Below are positions 43,189 to 52,062 of a stretch of 64,000 nucleotides of DNA, piece after piece. The position numbers were made by a program, and so were the translations under genes. The stretch's first letter is position 1. The number at the start of each line of letters is the position of its first letter. Location of the stretch: contig CBDDOJ010000002.1 of NCBI GenBank assembly GCA_965231865.1, positions 1,240,001 to 1,304,000 of the forward strand, given 5' to 3'. The DNA comes from WTGA01 sp965231865. Its GTDB lineage: Bacteria; Pseudomonadota; Gammaproteobacteria; Arenicellales; Poriferihabitantaceae. A model generated the notes under the pieces. It was not told where the DNA came from and made no database searches. It saw only the letters and a program-made list of their open reading frames with translations.

Positions 43189-44741
43189 TGAACCAGACAA
43201 ACCAGGCAACCCAGGCAACCCATGAATCGGGAAACGAAGTGGAGGCGCTTCACCACTATGTGAACGGCCGGAAGGTCTTTGGGTCAGGAGGGCGTTTCGG
43301 GGCGGTGTACGATCCGGCTTTGGGAGTGGTTGCGAAGCGGGTTCCGCTGGCGGGCCGTGAGGAAGTGGGCCGGGCGGTTGCGGCGGCGCAGGCGGCGTTT
43401 CCGGGGTGGTCGTCGACGCCTGCGGGGAAGCGTTCGCAGGTAATGTTTTCGTTCCGGGAGTTGATCCGGTCGCACATGGAGGAGTTGTCGGAGCTGGTTT
43501 CGTGCGAGCACGGCAAGACCCGGGAGGATGCGACGGGGTCGATCACCCGGGGTCTGGAGGTAGTGGAATACGCCTGCGGGATCTCGGAGTTGCTGAAGGG
43601 GGAGTATTCGGCCTCGGTGGCTGGCGGGGTGGATTCATGGAGTCTGCGCCAGCCCCTTGGGGTGTGTGCGGGGATCACGCCGTTCAATTTTCCGGCGATG
43701 GTACCGATGTGGATGTTTCCGCTGGCGATTGCCTGCGGAAACACGTTTGTGCTGAAGCCGTCGGAGCGGGACCCGTCGTGTCCGTTGCGTCTGGCGGAGC
43801 TGATGCGGGAGGCGGGTTTGCCGGAGGGGGTGTTGAATGTTGTGAACGGAGACCGGGAGGCGGTGGATGCGCTGCTGGAGGATGAACGTGTGCAGGCGGT
43901 GAGTTTTGTGGGGTCGACGGCGGTGGGGGAATACATTTACCGGACGGGGACGGCCCACAACAAGCGGGTGCAGGCGCTGTGCGGAGCGAAGAACCACCTG
44001 GTTGCGATGCCGGATGCGGACATGGACCAGGTATCGGATGCGGTGCTGGGTGCGGCGTACGGATCGGCGGGGGAGCGTTGCATGGCGGTATCGGTGGTGG
44101 TTTCGGTGGGAGATGGTCCGGCGGACGCATTGCTGGAACGGCTGCTGCCGCGGCTGGATGCATTGCGGGTAGGCTCGCATACGGGTTTGGAGACGGAGAT
44201 GGGTCCGGTGATCAATCCGCAGGCGAAGGCACGGATTGAGGGGTACATTGCTTCGGGAGTGGAGGAAGGCGCGGAGTTGGTCCGGGACGGCCGGGGTGTG
44301 GAGGTTCCGGGTTTTGAGGAGGGATGTTTTGTGGGTCCGACGGTATTTGACCGGGTAAAGCCGGGGATGCGGATATACACGGACGAGATTTTCGGTCCGG
44401 TATTGAGCGTGGTCCGTGTGGGGAGTTACGAGGAGGCGGTATCGCTGGTGGATGGTCATGAGTACGGGAACGGGACGGCGATTTTCACCCGGGACGGGGA
44501 TGCGGCGCGGGATTTTTGCCACCGGGTGCAGATTGGCATGGTGGGTGTGAATGTACCGATTCCGGTTCCGCTGGCGTTTCACAGTTTCGGGGGATGGAAG
44601 CGTTCGCTGTTCGGGGACCATGCGATCCATGGTCCGGAGGGGGTGCATTTTTACACCCGTTTGAAGACCATCACGGCGCGGTGGCCGTCCGGCATCCGTT
44701 CCGGAGCCGTGTTCAATTTCAAGGCCGGGGGAGAGCACTGA
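43185..44741 (+). CDS. mmsA: CoA-acylating methylmalonate-semialdehyde dehydrogenase
   Basis: MmsA oxidises methylmalonate or malonate semialdehyde to propionyl- or acetyl-CoA, in valine and beta-alanine breakdown. The 518-residue protein has the family motifs GICGITPFNFPAMVP-like (VCAGITPFNFPAMVPMWMFP), KPSERDPSC and catalytic Cys in YGSAGERCMAVSV. The signature VNVPIPVPLAFHSFGGWK is near the end. Codon use stands out: GCG, GGG, CGG and GTG dominate from about 43260 to 44690, unlike the GCC/GGC-rich neighbours. It overlaps the small secreted-protein gene by 4 bp. Confidence 0.93.
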   Translation: MMNQTNQATQATHESGNEVEALHHYVNGRKVFGSGGRFGAVYDPALGVVAKRVPLAGREEVGRAVAAAQAAFPGWSSTPAGKRSQVMFSFRELIRSHMEELSELVSCEHGKTREDATGSITRGLEVVEYACGISELLKGEYSASVAGGVDSWSLRQPLGVCAGITPFNFPAMVPMWMFPLAIACGNTFVLKPSERDPSCPLRLAELMREAGLPEGVLNVVNGDREAVDALLEDERVQAVSFVGSTAVGEYIYRTGTAHNKRVQALCGAKNHLVAMPDADMDQVSDAVLGAAYGSAGERCMAVSVVVSVGDGPADALLERLLPRLDALRVGSHTGLETEMGPVINPQAKARIEGYIASGVEEGAELVRDGRGVEVPGFEEGCFVGPTVFDRVKPGMRIYTDEIFGPVLSVVRVGSYEEAVSLVDGHEYGNGTAIFTRDGDAARDFCHRVQIGMVGVNVPIPVPLAFHSFGGWKRSLFGDHAIHGPEGVHFYTRLKTITARWPSGIRSGAVFNFKAGGEH

Positions 44742-45018
44742 CGGGGGATGCAGTGAAGTTCACGGCGGCCATGGGCTTGACAGGAAAAATTCAGAAAAGT
44801 CCGTAACGGAAATCCAGCCCGGATTTACCGCGTTCAGCGAAAAACCCGGACTGGGGGATTTGAACGGAAAACTGAAAAAGGCCCGCGAAAAAAACCGTAC
44901 TTGAGGGCGAACCTGAAGCCCCTCAGCCGGTGATCAAATCGGAAGTAAAGCTGGATGTGGAATTCGAAAATCACAGGGACCTGATCAGGAAATGCGGCGG
45001 GAAGGAAGTCACTGAAAA
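44742..45018 (+). pseudogene. Possible decayed lysine-rich gene fragment
   Basis: Two frames on the plus strand each look partly coding: GDLNGKLKKAREKNR ends at a stop near 44900, and TVLEGEPEAPQPVIKSEVKL, then DVEFENHRDLIRKCGGKEVT, continues in another frame to a stop at about 45019. They join at a run of seven A, so a single frameshift could explain the break. No start codon is evident. The fragment directly precedes the next gene. This is a weak call. Confidence 0.3.
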
Positions 45019-47355
45019 ATGACGGAGGGACCCCTTCGCACATTTCTTATGATGCGGTCAGATGACGGCACCTGGACGGTCACGGTTTGCCGCGACTTCG
45101 GCGACATCATGCGTACATGGAAAGCACGGAAGGAGCCGGACAGGGATGTTGGCGTGCTGCACGTTGGATTTGATCAGCCCGCGTCCCATGCCCTGGATGA
45201 AATTGCAGGTGCCCATCCGGGCCGCATGCTTCTGACGGCTTCAGCGAAACACATCCTGCCAGACTTGGCCACAGGGACCGATGAACCGGTTGGTATTGCA
45301 GACAACACCGGGATATTCATCGGGTTGAGAGGATGGGGGGACTCTCTCACAGACCCGGCGGTACGGGCAGGTTGCCTGGAGCCGACCCGCGCAGGCTCCG
45401 CGACACAGGAGCCGCAGGGCTGGGTCGCTGCATTCCTGGCCCAATACCCCTCAGACGCAGAAGCGCTGTCGGTGCATGGAATACACGATGATGCATCTTA
45501 TCTTGAAAGGGAATCTGGTCTGGAGCGGAGTGTCCGGCACCGGTCAGGCTTGTTTCGCACGCATAACCTGATCGGCACCCGTTGCGACGATCCCTGTGCA
45601 CTCGCTGGCGCTGCGCCGCCGTGGCTCGCCGAGTGCAGCCTGATTGCCCTGAACCTGCCTACACGGGTCCGCAACCCATTGTACAGATGTAATGTCGAAA
45701 CGGTTCAGGACCTTGCTGCCTGTTCGCCCACAATGCTGTTGAACCTGCCGGGTGTAGGTCGAAAGTCTCTGCGAGATACCGTACAGTCTTTGAACGCTGC
45801 CCTGAATGAAGGGCCACCGCGACCCTGGAAAGACGGCCCGTTTCCTGAGCCCCTCCCACTTTTGGCGGAAATACGCCGGTCGCTGTTGTTGCTCCCAGAC
45901 CGCGAGCGCGACATCCTGATTCGGCGTCTGGGCTTTGAAACGCCCCCCGAGACGCTGCGACAAATCGCGGAGGATTATGGCGTAACGGGAGAACGCATCA
46001 GGCAAATCGAAGTGCGTGCAAAGCAAAAATGGATTCATCCATCGTACTGGTACAACTTCCTCGGGCACAGAATAGCGCGGTTGCTTATCGGAAGAAGGTT
46101 TCCCCTGCCAATGACAGGTGCAGAAGCCGTTGATTCGTGGTTCGAGGGCATGTCTTCTCACCTGGAGTTTTTCAAAAAACTCGTTCAGATGGCGTGTAAA
46201 GACCGAATCCATTTCGTCGAAATCGACGGCCTCTTTTATTTTAGTTTGATGGACCAAAGCCTGTGGAAGCGTACGGTTTCCAAGGCGGCAGAGTTCTTGT
46301 CCTCCGGAGCGGGACGGGGCTGGGAAGAGAACTACGCCTGCACGATTGTGCACACTGTGCTGCAGGACTATGCACAGGAGTTCGAACCGTTACTGTGGGA
46401 CAAGGTGTCCCGGCTGTGCCACTTCAGCACCAGCCGTGGCGGTTCACGCATTTTCACGAGCTACGGTCGCGGAGCCGAGCCGCTTGTCGAAGCTGTTCTC
46501 GCTGAGTCCGATACGCCGCTGCACTATACGGAAATCACCGACCGCGCCGATCCCAGGGGAAAAAAAAGGCTAACCGCGGGAACGGTGTACAATGCCGCCG
46601 CAAAGATCGGCTTCCTGTTTGGCCCCGGAATATACGGGCTCGCCCGGCATGTGCCTTTATCTGACCAACAGATGTCCCGCATTCGCACAGAGGCTGAAGA
46701 CATTGTGTGTTCTGGGGCATCCGGCAGGCAGTGGTATGGCTTTGAAATTCTCTCGGAGTTGTCGGAGAGGCTGGAAGGCGGTATTGACGGCCTGGACAAG
46801 TATTTGCTCGATATCGCTCTGGCAAAATCCACGGTACTCAGGCCCCTCGGGAAAATGATCTGGATCAGGTCCGGACAGGATACCGATGACCAGATACGCT
46901 TTGATGCTCACCGGGCCTGTGTTGCATTCCTCAAGGCGGCAGGGCGTCCACTGGATATCAGTGAGATCAAGGAACACCTGATCGGGGTGCGTGGCATCAA
47001 TGGGTTCTTTTACCATCAGCCGGTTGATCCTCTCGTTCGCATGCAACCGGGCGTCTGGGGTGTCAACGACAGGGATGTGCCGTTGTCGAGGGAGAAACAG
47101 GCCAGGATTGTTGAGGTGCTGGTTCTGATGCTGGAGGAAAGACACTGCGGCATTCACGTAAGCGAGCTGTCCGGCATCCTCCCCCTGGGAGATTGTCCCC
47201 CCGGTGCTTTCCTCTCAATTGTTGCCCAGGACGGGCGATTGAAAATTTCACAGGGGAGATACGCGTATCTCGCCGAATGGGAGGGCCCGAGGCGCAAAAC
47301 AATCGGGAATGCGGTACCGGTCGTTCCAAAGAAGGCGGACAAGCCGCTTGCGTAA
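45019..47355 (+). CDS. Multi-domain protein joining an RNAP-alpha-CTD-like HhH to a sigma region 4 domain
   Basis: A 778-residue protein of no family I can name. Residues 207-265 (LIALNLPTRVRNPLYRCNVE, with LLNLPGVGRKSLRDT) resemble the helix-hairpin-helix of the RNA polymerase alpha C-terminal domain. Residues 285-340 (LPDRERDILIRRLGFE, then LRQIAEDYGVTGERIRQIEV) are a sigma-70 region 4 helix-turn-helix. The second half seems to hold two or more winged helices of HARE-HTH type (HYTEITDRADPRGKKRLTAG and PLDISEIKEHLIGVRGINGF). The N-terminal 200 residues are unknown. It has no -10-binding sigma region 2. It could be a transcription regulator or part of a defence locus; no nuclease or methylase lies beside it. 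Confidence 0.75.
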   Translation: MTEGPLRTFLMMRSDDGTWTVTVCRDFGDIMRTWKARKEPDRDVGVLHVGFDQPASHALDEIAGAHPGRMLLTASAKHILPDLATGTDEPVGIADNTGIFIGLRGWGDSLTDPAVRAGCLEPTRAGSATQEPQGWVAAFLAQYPSDAEALSVHGIHDDASYLERESGLERSVRHRSGLFRTHNLIGTRCDDPCALAGAAPPWLAECSLIALNLPTRVRNPLYRCNVETVQDLAACSPTMLLNLPGVGRKSLRDTVQSLNAALNEGPPRPWKDGPFPEPLPLLAEIRRSLLLLPDRERDILIRRLGFETPPETLRQIAEDYGVTGERIRQIEVRAKQKWIHPSYWYNFLGHRIARLLIGRRFPLPMTGAEAVDSWFEGMSSHLEFFKKLVQMACKDRIHFVEIDGLFYFSLMDQSLWKRTVSKAAEFLSSGAGRGWEENYACTIVHTVLQDYAQEFEPLLWDKVSRLCHFSTSRGGSRIFTSYGRGAEPLVEAVLAESDTPLHYTEITDRADPRGKKRLTAGTVYNAAAKIGFLFGPGIYGLARHVPLSDQQMSRIRTEAEDIVCSGASGRQWYGFEILSELSERLEGGIDGLDKYLLDIALAKSTVLRPLGKMIWIRSGQDTDDQIRFDAHRACVAFLKAAGRPLDISEIKEHLIGVRGINGFFYHQPVDPLVRMQPGVWGVNDRDVPLSREKQARIVEVLVLMLEERHCGIHVSELSGILPLGDCPPGAFLSIVAQDGRLKISQGRYAYLAEWEGPRRKTIGNAVPVVPKKADKPLA

Positions 47356-47726
47356 AGGTTCCCTCTGGTGAATCGCCGGGTTCGAAGAGCATGCAGCCGG
47401 TCGGTCATTTCCGGCGCATTGATGGCTCCGGAAGCAGGGTTCGACGGGACAACCGGGGAGTGAGGCCTGGAGGGGTCTGCAGGCAGGGATGTTTTTTCCT
47501 GTCGCGATCAATGGCAATCCCCAGGTTATTCACCATGCGTTCCGCTGGTTCGTCCCGCAGTTTTTTGATTCGTATGGGACCGGAAGTGGTTGGTCCCGAC
47601 TCTCTTTTCCTGAATCTTCCGGAAAATCCCCCGGGCGGGAGTGCAGTGCCGTGCAGCACGGCAACCCGGTCAGAAACGCATCACCACCCGGGCCGCCGAA
47701 TCCCGGCCGGGTTTCAGGATGGTTGG
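47356..47726. other. Gap between the HhH/sigma-4 gene and lipA
   Basis: No gene is clear. A minus-strand frame of 84 codons (47405-47659; includes IRIKKLRDEPAERMVNNLGI) has an ATG and reads plausibly, but I see no family or good ribosome-binding site. The two flanking genes converge here. Short GC-rich inverted repeats (GTGCCGTGCAGCACGGCA at about 47645-47662) may act as a terminator. Confidence 0.4.
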
Positions 47727-48695
47727 TCAGATCGATGAATGTGCCTGCAGGTCGGCATGGTAGGAGGACCGGACCATGGGTCCCGAGGCCACATTGGTGA
47801 ACCCCATTTTGTCTCCGATTTCGGCGAATTTCCTGAACTCATCGGGGTGCCAGTAACGTTTGACCGGGAGATGGTGGAGGCTCGGCTGCAGGTATTGGCC
47901 GATGGTGACCATATCTACCTCATGCGCCCGGAGGTCCTCGAGCACCGCAATCACCTCTTCACGGTTCTCTCCAAGGCCCAGCATGAGGCCGGATTTGGTG
48001 GGGACGCTTGGCTGTAGCTGTTTCATCTTCAAAAGCAGGTTCAGGGAATACTGGTAGTCGGAACCGGGCCGGGCTTCCCGGTACAGGCGAGGCACGGTTT
48101 CAAGGTTGTGGTTGAACACATCTACCGGGGACCGGATCAGGATTTCCAGGGCGACATCCATCCGTCCCCGGAAGTCAGGGGTCAGAATTTCAATTTTGGT
48201 GTTCGGGCAGCGTGCCCGGACGGCAGCGATACAGGCGGTGAAATGGGCGGCACCGCCATCGCGCAGGTCATCCCGGTCCACGGAGGTGATCACGACATAT
48301 TTCAGGTCCATCCCAAAAATGGTTTCAGCGAGGTTCCCGGGTTCCTGTTCGTCAAGGGGGTTGGGACGGCCGTGGCCAACATCACAAAATGGACATCGTC
48401 GTGTGCAGATGTCGCCCATGATCATGAAGGTTGCGGTGCCGTTGCCAAAGCACTCTCCGAGGTTCGGGCAGGCCGCTTCTTCGCAAACGGTGTGCAGGCC
48501 ATTTGACCGCAACGTTTTCTTCAGGCTGGCCACTTCCCGGGTGCCGGTGAAACTGGCCCGGATCCATTTTGGTTTTCTCAACAGCTGATCACGGGGCAAC
48601 AGCGGAATCTTGACCGGAATGCGGGCCATTTTTTCCGCCCCACGGAGTTTTTCTCCCTGGACGACCTGCCTGGGTTTTACTTTTTGGGCTTCCAT
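47727..48695 (-). CDS. lipA: Lipoyl synthase
   Basis: LipA is a radical-SAM enzyme that inserts two sulfurs into the octanoyl group of GcvH and the E2 subunits. The 322-residue protein has the auxiliary cluster ligands CEEAACPNLGEC and the radical-SAM motif CTRRCPFC. The motif VASGPMVRSSYHADLQ lies at the end. It directly follows gcvP (7 bp gap), so it is probably co-transcribed with the lipoyl-dependent glycine cleavage system. No lipB is in the window. Confidence 0.96.
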   Translation of the reverse strand: MEAQKVKPRQVVQGEKLRGAEKMARIPVKIPLLPRDQLLRKPKWIRASFTGTREVASLKKTLRSNGLHTVCEEAACPNLGECFGNGTATFMIMGDICTRRCPFCDVGHGRPNPLDEQEPGNLAETIFGMDLKYVVITSVDRDDLRDGGAAHFTACIAAVRARCPNTKIEILTPDFRGRMDVALEILIRSPVDVFNHNLETVPRLYREARPGSDYQYSLNLLLKMKQLQPSVPTKSGLMLGLGENREEVIAVLEDLRAHEVDMVTIGQYLQPSLHHLPVKRYWHPDEFRKFAEIGDKMGFTNVASGPMVRSSYHADLQAHSSI

Positions 48696-48702
48696 GGAAC
48701 CA

Positions 48703-51597
48703 TCACATATGGGGTTGGCTTCCCGGCAGGTCCGGCTGGGTCATGTAATCGGAAATCAGGGGACAGCTGCAAACCAGATTCTTGTCGCCATACAAATTGT
48801 CCACCCTGCCAACGGGAGGCCAGAACTTGTTGTGCCGGGTTTCGGGTGTCGGAAAGAAGGCGCGTTCCCGGGAATAGGGAAAGGGCCAGTCGTCGCTGAT
48901 AAGAAGCTGGTACGAGTGCGGGGCATTGGTGAGGAGGCTGTTCTCAAGCTCGGTCTTGCCGTATTCGATTTCCCGGACCTCTTCGCGGATCAGGATCATG
49001 GCTTCGCAGAACCGGTCAATTTCCTCCAGGGATTCGCTTTCCGTGGGTTCGATCATCATGGAATCGGGAACCGGCCAGGAGATCGTCGGGGCATGAAATC
49101 CGTAATCGATCAGTCGTTTGGCAACATCTTCCACGGTCACCCCGCTGCTGTCCTTGATCGGGGCCATGTCAATCACGCACTCATGGGCAACCCGGCCATT
49201 GATTCCCTTGTAGACCACCGGGTAATGGGGGTCGAGCCGGTGGGCAATGTAATTGGCATTGAGGATCGCAATCTGGGTTGCCCGCTTCAACCCGTGCTTG
49301 CCGAGCAAACGCATATATGCCCATGAAATGGGCAGGATCAATGGAGACCCCCAGGGCGCCGCCGAAACGGTGCCCACCGGACTGGAGCCGCCGCGGTTGC
49401 AGCTGACAACGGGGTGGTCGGGCAAAAAAGGCAGCAGGTGTTTGCGCACGCCAATGGGGCCCATGCCGGGTCCGCCGCCGCCGTGGGGGATGGCAAAGGT
49501 TTTGTGCAGGTTCAGATGCATGACATCGGCGCCGATTTCCGCAGGCCGGCAAATGCCCACCATGGCATTCATGTTGGCACCATCCATGTAGACCTGGCCG
49601 CCATGGTGGTGGACGAGGTCACACAATTCCCGGATGGAAGTTTCAAATACGCCATGGGTCGACGGGTAGGTGACCATGGTGGCGGCGAGGGTGTCCGAGT
49701 ACTGTTCGGATTTCGCCTTGAAATCCTCCATGTCGATATTGCCCTGGGGGTCACATTTGACCACCACCACCTTCATCCCGGCCATGACTGCGCTGGCGGG
49801 GTTGGTGCCGTGGGCAGAGGATGGGATCAGGCAGACATTCCGTTGTTCACTGCCCTGGGAATGATGCCAGGCGCGGATGCACAACAGCCCGGTGTACTCA
49901 CCCTGGGAACCGGCATTCGGTTGAAATGAGAACCCCGCAAACCCGGTGATTTCACACAGCATGGAATCCAGCCGGTTGATGATCCGGTGGTACCCTTTGG
50001 TATGTTTTGCGGGGGCAAACGGATGGATGTGCGCGAACAATGGATTGGAGATCGGCTCCATTTCGCTGGCAGCATTCAGTTTCATCGTACAGGACCCCAG
50101 GGGGATCATTGCCCGGGTCAGGGTGATGTCCTTGCTGGCGGTTTTCCGGAGATAACGCATGAATTCCGTTTCCGATCGGTATCGGTGGAAAATTTCATGG
50201 GTCAGGAATGTGCTGGACCGCCGGAGTTCTTCGGGGATGGACTGGTCGAGGTCGATATCGAACAGATTGCCATGGACTTCTGCGGCCGTGGTTCCGGCAA
50301 ACACTTCCAGCAGGCCGACTACCTTTTCCCGGGAGATGGTTTCATCCAGGCTGATTCCCAGATGGTCATCGTCAACCAGTCGAAGGTTGTATCGGGACTG
50401 TTCCGCCTTGTCCAGGATACGTTTTGCTTTCCCGGGGGTATGCACGATCAGGGTATCGAAAAAATGCTTGTGGATGGTTTCGAACCCCAGGTTTTTGAGT
50501 TCACGGGCCAGGGCGCGGGTCAGCCGGTTGATGCCGGTTGCAATGCGAAGCAGCCCTTCCGGACCGTGATACATGGCATACACGGTTGCCATGACGGCCA
50601 GCAGGACCTGTGATGTGCAGATATTGCTGGTGGCCTTGTCCCGGCGGATATGCTGCTCCCGGGTCTGCAGGGCCATGCGGTAAGCCAGGTTGCCGTTGGA
50701 GTCGATGGAACTGCCGATAATCCGGCCGGGTACGGAGCGCTTGTATTTTTCATGGGTGGCCATATAGGCGGCATGGGGGCCGCCAAAACCCATGGGGACC
50801 CCAAACCGCTGGGTGCTGCCGACTGCGATGTCCACGCCCATTTCACCGGGTGGACGAAGCAGGGTCAGGGACAGGGGGTCCGCCGCCATGATTACCAGGG
50901 CATTCTTGCTTTTCAGTTGATCAAAAGTGTCCTGGAAGTCCCGGACAAGACCAGATGCCCCGGGATACTGGACGACCCCCGCAAAATAATCCCCGTTGCC
51001 GACTTCCCGGTCACATTCTCCAACCACCACTTCAATCCCCATTGAGCCGGCCCGGGTTTGAAGGACCGCGATGGTTTGCGGCAGGCAATCCTGGTCGACA
51101 AGGATGCGATTGGATTTGTTTCGGTTCACGCGCCGGGCGACCATCATCGCTTCGGCGACTGCGGTGGCCTCATCCAGCAACGAGGCATTGGCCAGTTCCA
51201 TTCCCGTCAAATCCATGATCATCTGCTGGAACGTGATCAGTATTTCCAGGCGCGCCTGGCTGACTTCGGGCTGATAGGGGGAGTACGCGGTATACCAGTC
51301 TGGATTTTCCATGACATTGCGGCGAATCACCGGAGGCGTTACGGTCCCGTAGTACCCCAGCCCGATCATCGAAATTGCGGTGGTATTGTCTGCGGCAATC
51401 AGCCGGCTGAGCTTGTTCAGCCGGTTTTCGTCCAGCGACCGCGGAAGAGAAAACTCCCGGGCGCTTTGTATCGATTCCGGTATGGTCTGCTCAATCAGTC
51501 CGTCCAGGGAGTCCAGCCCCAGCTCTGCCAGCATCCAGGCGATTCGGTCCGGGTTGGACCCTATGTGTCGTACTGTAAAATCATCCGATCGGGGCAT
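48703..51597 (-). CDS. gcvP: Glycine dehydrogenase (decarboxylating), P protein
   Basis: The P protein decarboxylates glycine with PLP and passes the aminomethyl group to GcvH. This is the single-chain form of 964 residues, not split into two subunits. The N-terminal half starts FTVRHIGSNPDRIAWMLAEL. The PLP lysine is in DVMHLNLHKTFAIPHGGGGP, with the family motif NAGSQGEYTGLL before it. It lies between gcvH and lipA. Confidence 0.97.
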   Translation of the reverse strand: MPRSDDFTVRHIGSNPDRIAWMLAELGLDSLDGLIEQTIPESIQSAREFSLPRSLDENRLNKLSRLIAADNTTAISMIGLGYYGTVTPPVIRRNVMENPDWYTAYSPYQPEVSQARLEILITFQQMIMDLTGMELANASLLDEATAVAEAMMVARRVNRNKSNRILVDQDCLPQTIAVLQTRAGSMGIEVVVGECDREVGNGDYFAGVVQYPGASGLVRDFQDTFDQLKSKNALVIMAADPLSLTLLRPPGEMGVDIAVGSTQRFGVPMGFGGPHAAYMATHEKYKRSVPGRIIGSSIDSNGNLAYRMALQTREQHIRRDKATSNICTSQVLLAVMATVYAMYHGPEGLLRIATGINRLTRALARELKNLGFETIHKHFFDTLIVHTPGKAKRILDKAEQSRYNLRLVDDDHLGISLDETISREKVVGLLEVFAGTTAAEVHGNLFDIDLDQSIPEELRRSSTFLTHEIFHRYRSETEFMRYLRKTASKDITLTRAMIPLGSCTMKLNAASEMEPISNPLFAHIHPFAPAKHTKGYHRIINRLDSMLCEITGFAGFSFQPNAGSQGEYTGLLCIRAWHHSQGSEQRNVCLIPSSAHGTNPASAVMAGMKVVVVKCDPQGNIDMEDFKAKSEQYSDTLAATMVTYPSTHGVFETSIRELCDLVHHHGGQVYMDGANMNAMVGICRPAEIGADVMHLNLHKTFAIPHGGGGPGMGPIGVRKHLLPFLPDHPVVSCNRGGSSPVGTVSAAPWGSPLILPISWAYMRLLGKHGLKRATQIAILNANYIAHRLDPHYPVVYKGINGRVAHECVIDMAPIKDSSGVTVEDVAKRLIDYGFHAPTISWPVPDSMMIEPTESESLEEIDRFCEAMILIREEVREIEYGKTELENSLLTNAPHSYQLLISDDWPFPYSRERAFFPTPETRHNKFWPPVGRVDNLYGDKNLVCSCPLISDYMTQPDLPGSQPHM

Positions 51598-51638
51598 TGG
51601 ATTCCTCTTTGTTCCGATAATGGGGTTCCGTTGAAATC

Positions 51639-52013
51639 CTAGGAAAGGGATTCAATCAGGGCCTGGTAGGCATCGTCATTCATCAGGCCTTCCAGTTCAC
51701 TGCTGTCCGACGGCTTCAGCTTGAAAATCCAGCCATCCCCTTCGGGGTCCTCATTCACCTGTTCCGGGGCATCATCCAGGGTCTCGTTGACTTCCGTAAC
51801 TTCGCCACTGACGGGTGATTTGACTTCCCCCGCTGCTTTCACGGACTCGATGACCGACGCCTCCTCTCCCTGTTCCAGGGTTTGACCGATCTCGGGAAGC
51901 TCGACATATACGACATCCCCCAGCTGGTGCTGGGCGTAGTTGCTGATGCCAATAACGACCGCATCTCCCTCCACCCGGGCCCATTCATGATCGGTGGTAT
52001 ATTTTGTTGACAT
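51639..52013 (-). CDS. gcvH: Glycine cleavage system H protein
   Basis: GcvH carries the lipoyl arm shuttling between P, T and L proteins. The 124-residue protein has the usual start YTTDHEWARVEGDAVVIGIS. The lipoyl-lysine is Lys59 in SVIESVKAAGEVKSP. It lies between gcvT (49 bp upstream) and gcvP (41 bp downstream). Confidence 0.97.
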   Translation of the reverse strand: MSTKYTTDHEWARVEGDAVVIGISNYAQHQLGDVVYVELPEIGQTLEQGEEASVIESVKAAGEVKSPVSGEVTEVNETLDDAPEQVNEDPEGDGWIFKLKPSDSSELEGLMNDDAYQALIESLS

Positions 52014-52062
52014 AGTTCTGTGTACCTCGTTCTGTATGAGTTAAAGTGCTGGCCTGAACCAG

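Noticed and set aside
43635..44738. Long minus-strand frame opposite mmsA
   Set aside because: A shadow caused by the G-ending codon bias of mmsA; arginine- and histidine-rich with no family features.
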